This document shows positions 49,190 through 58,930 of a stretch of DNA of 64,000 nt, piece after piece. Below the pieces are notes generated by a model. It saw only the letters and a list, made by a program, of their open reading frames with translations. It had not been told where the DNA came from and ran no database searches. The DNA comes from Hetaerina americana (Eukaryota > Arthropoda > Insecta > Odonata > Calopterygidae): assembly GCA_022747635.1 (NCBI GenBank), contig JAKTNV010000042.1, positions 1,054,001 through 1,118,000 of the forward strand, written 5' to 3'. Made by a program: the position numbers and the translations under genes. Each line of letters starts with the position of its first letter. The first letter of the stretch is position 1.

Positions 49190-50135
49190 CAGAATTCCGT
49201 TCACCTGGACGTTTTCATTCCATCTTTTCCTTTTCCCTTGTAATCCCCTGCTCCTCTCAGCGCAATCCTTTTCGCATGCATTTCACTCACCTCCGATTCA
49301 CATAGTAGGACCTCTCACACCTTTTATCGTTCCATCCTCTCTTCCCACTACCCTCGCTTTCCCTATCACTGGAAATCTCCGTCTATGCCGCCCTACCCTC
49401 CCCCAATTCCTCCCCCAAACCCTCCCTACTCCCCTTACTCGAAACCTCCGTTCTGCACCCCGCAACCCATCGCCAATTCCGCCCAACGCTCTCTTTTGCC
49501 TCTCACCCACATGCCCCCGTTCCTACCCACGGGTGAGAGAGAGAGCATCATGCAGATTGGGAATTTCGCCTGAGCTGAAAATCGGTCAAGGCGGGGGATG
49601 GGCTTGGGTTTTTAGGATTGGTCCGTGCGAGGGGTTTTGGGGTAGGGAAGGAAATTGGTGTTGGGCCTCCCACTACTCTCCTTCCACTCATCTCAACCAC
49701 GCACACAAACACTCACCCTTCGCCACCCCTTTCTCTCTCCCTCCCGGGCCCGCATGGGGAGAATTCGTGTGGGCGGCGGAGTGGTGCGGGGAGTTCGTTT
49801 ACGGAGGAGGGCGGGAAGGGGTTGATGCACGCGTTGGTGGGCGTTGTCGGGAGGGTTCGGGTGCAGAGGGGGGAGGTCGGGCGGGACGGGGGCAAGAGAG
49901 GAGAGGGAAGGGGGCTTCCGTGTGCCGCTGGAGCCATTTATTACCATTGCGCATTATTTCGAAGTTAAGGCCACTCGGGCGCTGCCTGCATTTACAAAAG
50001 GAGAATTTGAACAGATTGGGCAGGCCTGCCACGCTGAAAAGTTTCCTACATTTACTGGTGCCCGGGTGCTGTGGGAGGGGGTTGAGTCGGAAGGGGGGGT
50101 GGGGGTTGTGGGTGGCGTATTTCATATCGATTTGC
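49190..50135. other. CT-rich to G-rich island pair
   Basis: C/T-rich at 49210-49520 and 49670-49750, then G-rich at 49755-49920 and 50070-50115. It contains a 327-codon frame that reads through both halves; its composition follows the skew (Pro/Ser first, Gly/Arg later) and no domain is seen. Confidence 0.7.
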
Positions 50136-51569
50136 GGGCCGTCTGTTGACTGAATTGAATATGATTCAGTCAGGTGTGAGTTGAATATCAGCTGCAGAAA
50201 GAGATTCCCTTTCGCTTAAAATTAGAAGGAATTTGAGTTTATTCATGCTCCCGCAGGTTTGGTGTGTGTCTATGCTGTACGTACGTATGAGCGGTTTGCG
50301 CGAAAATCTACGTTTGATTACTTTTTGAGAGTTGAGGCCGTTAGGTTCCCGTGTATCTCCATGCGAACGTTATTCGGTCGGATCGCATTGCTTTGAATTT
50401 TTACTCAAAATAATTTGGAGTATGAGTTCACTAAAATTGAAAAATGTTGGACATTTCCGAAGGTAGTGTGTTAATGTTAACAGAAAAGGAGAGCATTCGT
50501 TAGCTCGTGAGTTGTGTACATTTTTCTCCATTAGACCCCCTCTTGCGGAGGCATGCCGCTATTTTTTCGTGCATAGTATTATTCTCTGTTCTTTGCAAAT
50601 CGCACGAGTTACCAATTCTGCATAATTAACAATTCATGTTTTGTATTAGCACAGCTCCTTCACCCATTTTACTTTTTTTGGGTCGGTAACTTTATGCAAA
50701 AGGATGGAAATGTATTTTTTGGTCATATTATTATTACAAGTGTTTTCGAAGTAAAATTATTTAAGTGGAGGAATAAGACATGCGGAATAAAAAAAAGGCC
50801 GGCCGTTCCAAATGAAAACGCAGACTGAATGGAAAATGTTATTAAGGAACCATGTATTATTTATTTATGAGTTTTCGTTTGAATAATTTTTAAAATTTCC
50901 AATTTAACTATGATAGAAATGCGAATGGTTATAACTTCTTCCAGAGTTTCCTTCTTAAGACTTATGCTATTACTCTCATCTTCTTGTGGAAGATATTCAG
51001 AACATAATTGCTTGAAGAGAACATGGCTATCTTTAGGTAACTCGTCAATAATGGAACAAAAGTAAGCCGCTTCCATCATCCATAGACGTGACCTGGAATG
51101 AAATTTGCGAAGGCTCTTTTTGCATGGAGACATTTTTAAGTTTGTATCAAATTCTCAGCCAATTCACTCCTTGCAAACTTTCTTTGATAAACACATCTTC
51201 GCCAACCGATTCCAGTGAGCAAAAAAAAATTGCCATTGGCCCATAATATGTTTAGCAAATTTCATCAAAGGGAATGTTCCCAATCCCACCGCCGGAAAAG
51301 ACGTCGCCAAATATTCAGGTCAGGAGATTGTTTATTTTTCAATGGAGATATATTTTTTCCTTAATATCCTTTCAAGTAAATACCCGAATCGAAATTGGGA
51401 AAAAATAAATACTGCATGCAGGGGGTACCCGAGCTCTTTACTCGCTTGCCAGCGGTTATAAATCCCAATCGCGAAACTTCATTCAACTTGGGTTGAGCGT
51501 ATTCCATCATAAAAGCCATCAAACCGCTTAAAGCCAATACAATAGTTTACGAACCAGCGCCCACGTCCA

Positions 51570-52135
51570 ACCAAGAGTCCTTTCCCTCCTCCCCCAACCT
51601 CTTTTCGGGGAGCGGAGAAGGAGGAGCTGCGATTCTGGAGGAAAGTCGGGGACTGGGTGGGAGAGGAGGCACAATGAAGAAGCCGGGAAGCGACCGCATC
51701 TCCTTGGCCGCCGACGGGGCCATAATTCAATTCGTAAGGGTTGGTTTGGGACAGTTTTTAATTTTTTTTCGCGAGTCCGGACGTGATTGGAAAGGGGGAA
51801 GAAGTATGGGGGACTTCGGGGGTTGTCGAGGGTGGCGACGGGGAGGAAAGCCGAGTCGGTCGAGGATGGAGCAGAATAAAAGAAACCAAGGTTGGGCAGG
51901 GAGAGAGAAAGGTGAGGCAGGGGAGGAGGAGGAAGATGCGAGGGTCCGGGAGCACGGAGCTGGAGAAGAAAAGCGATGACTGCTGCACATACCTACAAAC
52001 TTCCATTTGTCTTTCACTGACGCATCGTCTTCTGAGTTCTGTGAAAAAATTTTGTGGACCAAAATCCCGTTTCTCCCCAACCCCTCCCCCGCTCTTCTCC
52101 TCCTCCCCCTATCTCACAAATGTCCGTACCCATCC
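51570..52135. other. G-rich island followed by short C-rich tract
   Basis: Purine-rich plus strand at 51600-51980 and CT-rich at 52075-52125. Frames on both strands are compositional. Confidence 0.65.
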
Positions 52136-53479
52136 TGAAGATTTCCCGAGATCCCGTGCGCGGTGTAGTAAACACTGCTGAACGGGACTGGCTGTCATCA
52201 GTACGCGGAGTGGAGTGAGAGGGGTGTGATCTCAACTCGACGACGTGGTTGTCCCTCTCAGCATGTACAAGAGAATCGCAAACACCGTTTGTGAGGTCTT
52301 ATAATAACCGAACTCGTTTATTTGCAGACGTGTTTCCTCCGAGCTGGTGCGTAACTTGGGGGAAAAGTCCGCTGTGGCAGTTATATCTTGTAGAGCATTT
52401 CCTATTCCAGAGCTCCTGAGATGAAAGTGAAAGAGTTAAGATAAAGGGAAATGATTTTTTTTAAGTATTCAGTATGTGAGTGGTACCATGTCGCTCGAAT
52501 TACATAGTTTCCAAACTTCTCGTCGAGACATGCTAACTCGCGGGTCTTTGGGCTGCACACAGCTACTGCCCAGAAGACCCTTTTGGGTTACATTGCCACT
52601 TCTCCAGTCCCTCCCTCGGGGTTGTTCTTTTATCCTGGTTTTTCGAAAAATGTCACCATCCCCGCGTAAACTCCTTTTATTAAGGGCAGCTGTCGGGGAT
52701 TTCGAGTACCAGTCGTATCGAATGGGTGCGTTCTCCACATGTTCTGTTGGTCAAATTTACTCGGCATCATGTAATTTAAAAGATAATTTATATGGGAGTA
52801 ATTTAATGATGATTTTTATATTTTCCCTGATGCGCATAAAGAAGGAATTGTGCTGCGGTATTGAGTTTCAATAGCTGCATTGTTAAGAATTAAGGAATAG
52901 AAAACATATTATGTTGCATATATCATGAAAGTGTCTTTGTCGTATTTATCTTGGGAATGGAAATGAGCACAATGAATTGATGAAGGAGATTGTTGAATAA
53001 AATGTTGTTCAGCAAGACTTAAAGTTGAAGACACCTCATAAAATACATTTAAAGCAAAAGTTATAACCGAGAAAGTATGTAGGCATAAAGCCATTTAGCG
53101 ATGGAAAAAATTCGGCGGAGAACGGCGTCAAATCGCAGTATTGATGATCAAAACACGATTCATTAATTCCCAATGAAGTCTCATTGAAGGGCCTCGTGTA
53201 GTAAATCTCTCCAATGAAATATTTCAAGCTCATGAAATGAGATTGCGTGCACATAACACCGCCGTATTTCCACCGTGCGATTCACCTCTTCCTCTTTAAT
53301 TATTTCTCTCAAGCAGAATGATTGACGCATTACTTGTATGCGTGCAATGCTACCCGTTGAGCCCCGCATTCAAGTGATCTGGAATTCTTGAGAAGCATTA
53401 TTTCTCTCGGTCGGAGGCACGGAACGAGTTCATCAGCATGAAATGTGGGAGGGCGGGGACGTCGAGGAACAAGAGTGAA

Positions 53480-54480
53480 AATGTTGGAAATTTAAAAGCA
53501 GGCTGTCGTGTGAGGGAGGGATTTTAACCGAGGAAAAGATATTCCTTCTCCAATTCTGTCAGCCACATCCGGAGTCTGTCGGCCTCGCGAATCAGTAGTT
53601 TTCGCGAATTTCCCCATTCGAGAGGAGTCTTGTCCCATCGTCCACGTCTGTCTATTCATCCACCTCCTCCTCGTCATCATCATCATCATAATATCCTTTC
53701 CCTCTCGCACCCCAGTCCCCTCCACCAGCTTTCCCCAATTTTCTCTCCGTCGCCCTTCATTGTCACTGGTTGGAAAACAAGCACTGTCGGTTTTTTCGAG
53801 CGTGGGAAAAAAAATCGCTGTCCCGCGAGAAATTGAATGAAAACGTTTTACGGATCATCAGACTGTGTTCTTCGTAGCCGGGGTGACACAATTCCAATTC
53901 TGGGAGGAGGGTGTGGGGTATAAAAAAAATGAGAGAATGCGTTGACGCAAGCGGCCCGATTGCGGCGGCAGTCAGTGGTGCTCACCGACGTCGAATGCGC
54001 GAGGATTTGGTGCGTGTGTGGGGCGGGTGGGGAGGGGATCAGGAGTGTTTAGGGATTGGGGAGAGAGAGAGAGATCTGTGGGTTTCCCTGCTTCAACCTC
54101 CATTCATTTTTTTCTAAATAGATTTCCCACGCGTAACAACGGCGTGTCACAACTCCGGTCTGTGTCGAGAAAAACCATAGTGTAGTTCTCTAATTAAAGT
54201 ATAGGAGGTATAAAGCGAGAGGGCGTGCGAGCACACTTGCGGGCATCGTGGGTGACCGAGTCCGGCGATCGAGTCAGGTGATGGGATTAGCAGATTTTAT
54301 TCGTCCTTTTATTCCTTTATTTAGCGCGTCCGCCGGATGTCACCGACCCTCCCCCCTCTTAACCACCACCTTCCCCACCACGCACCCCTCGGATTCGGCA
54401 GACTGTGCCTTCCACTTCTCTGCTCTGTGTGATCTCCACCACTCCCCCACACCCCCATCTAAGAGTCGGGAAGTGTGAAC
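53480..54480. other. Mixed CT/GA-rich region
   Basis: It holds CT-rich stretches near 53640-53750 and 54335-54470, and a purine-rich stretch with a GA run (54061-54074). No gene was recognised. Confidence 0.6.
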
Positions 54481-55680
54481 TCCTGGGTCAGGGCCATCAG
54501 TGAGTGTGGGTCTCTTTATCCTAGTCATTCTCGCTCGTATTTAATTTAATCGAAAGGCTTGTAAGTTCTCGTACCTCAAATATTTTCGCGAAAGTCTGGT
54601 TGAGTAGTGGCCATCCGTCATCGTGTTCGCCCTGCGCCGAATATGGGCTCATTTGCTGCGCGGTTGTTTTCTTGTGCTACGTGGGGCGACCGCTTATTTC
54701 CAGTTCCTAGAGATTGAGACATGAGATTTGAATGAGGAAGAGGGTGGAAAAAGTAAAATGAATGGAAATAAGTACGAACAAGGAAGTACTTAGTTTGGTG
54801 AGGAATGAGAGAGGGTGTTTGGGGGAATAAAAAGGATCAGGAAAGTTGTCAGCATAGCGTTTAAATTGGTGAGCGAATGTTGAAGATCGTGAAGAAGGAA
54901 GAAGCTATGCAGTCAATGTATATGGAGGGAAGAAATAGACGTGTTAGAGGTAGTAAATACTATATAGGCTGGAAATACGCGGAATTGAAGGGTTTATTTT
55001 ACTTCAGGGTCACCTTTAGCCATGTTAGATTAGACTTAGAAATGCAGCGGTGGTTAGTGAGTCTGTCCATCCAAAAACCTTCTTTAACCGATGTCATAAA
55101 ATTAATAATAACCGTAATGGGGTCCAAGCTTGATTCTCCACTTCACAGACCGGTGAGAATTCCTTAATAGGTATTCTGGCGGGCCAATTCAAAATTGTGC
55201 TTGCATGGAATGTATCAATTAGCATAACGTTTTGCACATTCCAATTTAACCTCGACCTTTGTTAGGCCAACCTTTGTATGTGCCATCCCTGTCACCCACG
55301 CGTGGTCTTGATGAAGGGTTAGGTAGAGCGTGGCAATCATTCCACGTCATAATTCAGTTTGGTGACTGTAATTAATTCCATTTAATTTGATTCTCCCAAA
55401 ATGTCCACTAAATTTTAATTTCAACTATTATTTACTCCATAAATTTTACTGCCAAGTATTGTATGATACAAGACTACGTTTGTCTTTCAAGTCTTCGATT
55501 GGTGTTTAAAATGTGAAACAAGTGGGTCTATTGCTACCTGACGCGGGGCACGAAGCCGTTAAACTGTTTTTCTTTCTTTTACACTCCGGTTCTCCAGATT
55601 CACATTCCTCCTAAGCCACCGACATTGCTATGTGATGGAATTTTGAGTGTTTCAGTGGTGAACGATATTATTCATATATA

Positions 55681-56587
55681 CAGGGTTCGTCCGGAAAATA
55701 AATGTACTGATTTTTTCCCGCCGCTCCAGGCGCGCCCAGCACCGCTCTGACGGGCTGCGATTGGAGGGGGGGATGTTGGCAAGCGACGCTGAAAAAGGCA
55801 TTCGGCTCTGAGCTGTGGTGTAGTGAGGAGCTCTGTTAACGCGAACCTCCACGCTCGACCCACGTCACGGAACGCGATGCCGGAGCAGCGTTATTCCATC
55901 AAATTTGCGGTAAAGCTTGGGAAATCGTCTACCGAAACTGTCGGTATGATTAACCAGGCTTACAGGGAGTCAGCCATGTCCAGAAACATGATCTTTCGGT
56001 GGCACAAGATGTTCGTGGAGGGCAGAGAAGAGGTCGACGACGAACCACGGCCTGGACGCCCATCAACGACACTCACCGACGAAAATGTGTGAAAAGTTCG
56101 CGATGTACTGAACTCTGATCGTCGTCTTAGTGTTCGGATGATAGCAGAGCAGTGTAATGTGCCAAAAACAATAGTGCACGAGATTATTAGGGAGCAATTA
56201 CAGATGCGAAAAATTTGTGCAAAGTTGGTGCCGAAAGTGGTCAGTGATGATCAAAGACTCAATCGTTTGGAAATCGCGACACAACTTGCGGATCACTGCA
56301 AAAATGATCCACATTTTTTAGAGAACTGTTCTGTTCCCGAAGATAAAGAGGAGTTTGAAAGGAATGCGATACGGGACTTTGGACGCCGTCAAAGAGGCCG
56401 TGACGACGTGTCTTCGAGAGGTTCCCGATGATGCCTTCGCGGGAGCGTTCCAGGAATGGGAACGCCGCTGGAACAAGTGTATCGACTCACAAGGGTCCTA
56501 TTTTGAGGAATATTAGCTTAAGATATGTAAAAGTGTAATACATTTTTTTTCCTGAGCTCAGTACACTTATTTTCCGGACGAAACCTG
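55681..56587 (+). mobile_element. Second mariner family, internally deleted
   Basis: A 907-bp element lies between TA dinucleotides (55679-55680, 56588-56589), with inverted ends starting CAGGGTTCGTCCGGAAAATA and (reverse complement) CAGGTTTCGTCCGGAAAATA, matching about 28 of 30. It encodes a mariner transposase DNA-binding domain and a C-terminal tail but no catalytic core. The ends share only the TCCGGAAA block with the other mariner here, so it is a separate family. Confidence 0.92.
55877..56516 (+). pseudogene. Mariner transposase remnant (second family)
   Basis: From ATG at 55877 the frame reads MPEQRYSIKFAVKLGKSSTE, then FRWHKMFVEGREEVDD and PRPGRPSTTLTDENV, the first helix-turn-helix region and GRPS linker. 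A TGA at 56090-56092 interrupts it. The same frame continues with RRLSVRMIAEQCNVPKTIVHE and RLEIATQLADHC to DPHFLENC, where the catalytic domain should start. Then follows a deletion, and the tail GTLDAVKEAVTTCLREVPDD through WNKCIDSQGSYFEEY lies in another frame, ending TAG at 56514-56516. All three catalytic aspartates are gone. It carries a stop codon as well as the deletion, so it looks older than the first family. Confidence 0.9.
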
Positions 56588-56754
56588 TATGTACGTATTT
56601 TATTTTGCTATTGGCTTATTAAGCATTTTCCCTTCATCAGGCGTGATGATGAGGTCCAGATTCGATGGATAAGAATTAGAGTTTAAGACTAATCATACAT
56701 TATTATTTTTGTTTTTTTTTTTAATCTGGTATTGGGCTAGGCATTCACCCCTCC

Positions 56755-57240
56755 TCAAGATCCCTTTCACGATTAATAAAATCAAGAACCAAAATCCTAC
56801 TGCCCCTCCTCTTCCATGACTTCACCCTCCTACCTTCTCTTCTCTTCCCCCCCCCTGTCAGGGTCTCTCACTGCCCACTACCACCGGTGATCATATTTTC
56901 CAAGAATTAACTAGTGCACTTCCCCCCCCTTCCCCCCCTCGCAGCACGTGGCTCATCCCTTCCACTAAAACCAGCAGTGGGCTCTGGTTCCTAGAAAGTT
57001 ACCTGTTTAACCCATCTTCCCCCCCCCACTATCTCCTACTGATAATTCCTTCCCTATGTCCTTAAGCCTTTAACCCCCTGCTATACAACAACCCACTCCC
57101 GATACTCCAGCCCCTCGTCCCCCACTTTGCGGTTTTTCCTGTCATTAACCCCCCATTTCTCGCTCTTTATAACCTCTCCGCCTCTCCCCCCCCTCCTCCT
57201 CTCCCCTACTCGACTCTCCCTCCCCAACCACATCTGCTGT
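56755..57240. other. C-rich island between mariner and Penelope-like relic
   Basis: Many C runs of 5-8 occur on the plus strand (56848, 56923, 56935, 57019, 57187). It has no open frame of note and no gene. Confidence 0.7.
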
Positions 57241-57265
57241 CCATATAAATAAGGTCTCCATACTA

Positions 57266-57400
57266 TTTAGTTTGTCTTGTACCTGATGATGACTCTGTGA
57301 GTTGAAACGCGTCCTACGTTAAATAAACTGTGGAAAAGTGCAAATTGTCCTTATTTCATTATGATGAACTTCCACGACCTCAAGCCTGAATCTGTTGAAC
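57266..57400 (+). mobile_element. Possible Penelope-like 3' end relic
   Basis: ACCTGATGATGACTCTGTGA then GTTGAAACGCGTC, an ATAAA-containing stretch and TTTCATTATGATGAACTTCC resemble the conserved terminal region of Penelope-like elements, which carries a hammerhead-type CTGATGA ... GAAAC core. A five-pair stem (GACTC/GAGTT, loop TGT) lies between the two core parts, but the closing pair is a T-T mismatch. No reverse transcriptase or GIY-YIG domain was found nearby. The assignment rests on motif memory only. Confidence 0.35.
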
Positions 57401-57730
57401 TTATAACTGTTCTTGTTTAGTCTCATCATGTTTGGATTAGTTATGCTCAATGTGCCACCTACGGAGGGCCACATTTGAGATATGAGGGTCGGCAGAGGCC
57501 GTGGGAAATCCCTATTCAATTCCTTTGGGGTTGGATATCTTTGGAAGCAATGTTGGGATTTTTAAAAATGACTTCATCAAATTACGTGCCTCCCTGTTAG
57601 TAAAAATACTTAGCCACATGATGGACAGTTATGAGTCCATCCAGTACATGTTAACGAAATGAGCATGTGGAAAACCATAAACCTGATTAAATGGCGTAAT
57701 CAGGAAATGAAACGAAATGAATGGAATGGA

Positions 57731-57784
57731 TACATCTACATCTACATAATACCCCGCAAGCCGCCGCAAGGGCGTGTGGCGGGG
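57731..57784 (-). other. LINE 3' hairpin and TAGATG tail (copy D)
   Basis: This is the minus-strand equivalent of the tails of A and C: hairpin at 57752-57784, then a short TAGATG array read leftward to 57731. Here the plus strand shows TACATCTACATCTACATAAT. Confidence 0.8.
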
Positions 57785-58243
57785 GGTGTTAGGTCACCAA
57801 CCGTAAAAAAGAAAAATACCACATGCAAAAAAAAACAACATGGAAAATTACACCCACAGCAGCGCACACACTCATGCAAAAATCCCTTCATTCAATACTC
57901 ATGCAAACACATATACCGCAAAACAACTAAAAAACTGCACCCCATGATGCAGCACGAAAGACATCCTACAACACGGAAGCCAGGAGACAACAAGCAAGAA
58001 ATTGAAACATCACTACCACATGAAAATGCACCACGAAACACTCTACCCCCAAAGAGTCTCTAAATGGCAGGGAATGGGACCCAACGTTGCAGGTAGCAGG
58101 AATTTTCCCCCGCGGAGAGGGACGAGGGATTGAAAGGGAAACTTAAAAACAGATGAACAGAACATGAATGAAGTCATTCGGAAAGAATGGGTTATTATAG
58201 CAAAACACATAAGGTTAGTGGAAGAGCATGCATTTAAATACAA

Positions 58244-58930
58244 CTAATTATTTTTTAGACGCTGAGGGTGGCAAGTGGAATTTTTGCTATCTATAACCCT
58301 GCAGTTGCTATCCCGTATTGTCCGTGGGAAGAAGGAGTCCTTGAGTCGGCTAGTTCTGGCATCTATTTCCCGAATTTTATATGCATGATCCAAGCGACCA
58401 ATGTATGTAGGAGTACGAATAATTTGCGAGACCTCGGTGCTGAAACATGCGGATCTGAATTTATTTAATAATTTCAATCTTGCATTGAATCGTCTCTCAG
58501 CCAATGATTCCCACCCCAAATCCATGAGCATTTCGGTGACGCTTTGCGTTTTATCGTAGGAATTTTTTACAAAACGGGCTGCCCGGCGTTGAACCTTCTC
58601 AATTTCCCGAATGAGACCTTTTTCACTCGGATCCCACACGCTGCATGCGTATTCTAAATGAGGCCTTACAAGAGCGTGGTAACAACGTTCCTTGACCTTC
58701 GAGTCACTTTTGCCGACAATGCGTCTAATGAATCCCAATTTTTTATATGCTTGACCGCAGACTTTACGTATGTGAGTCCCCCAAGTTAAGTCTTTAGTGA
58801 ATGTGACACCTAGGTATTTTACCGTATCAACTACTGCTAGGTCACCTCCAGCTAATTTGTAAGCAAATCCCGTTGATCTTTTAAAGAAATTTACCACTGA
58901 ACATTTATTATAATTTAGAGTCAATCCCCA
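58244..58930 (-). pseudogene. LINE reverse transcriptase C-terminal fragment (copy D)
   Basis: About 226 codons are open on the minus strand, from LTLNYNKCSVVNFFKRSTGF to the stop at 58244-58246, ending RLKNN as in copy B (CLKNN). It holds the thumb and the C-terminal blocks RPHLEYACSVWDP and KVQRRAARFVKNSYDK, with no catalytic aspartates. The small differences from B and C (AYKKLGF for ANKKLGF, CRVIDSKN for CRIIDSKN) suggest an independent insertion of the same active subfamily. Confidence 0.85.

Larger units (their letters stand above)
57731..58930 (-). mobile_element. 5'-truncated LINE copy on the minus strand (copy D)
   Basis: This is the same subfamily as copies B and C, in reverse orientation. 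Read on the minus strand it starts at TGGGGATTGACTCTAAATT, runs through the RT C-terminus and 3' UTR, and ends with the hairpin (57752-57784) and three TAGATG-type units (57731-57750). The 5' truncation is within about 40 bases of the equivalent position in copy C. No clear target-site duplication was seen. Confidence 0.9.

Noticed and set aside
49170..50153. 327-codon plus-strand frame
   Set aside because: Its amino-acid composition follows the C-rich then G-rich base skew. Other phases and the opposite strand are also open. No recognisable domain, and no start or splice support.
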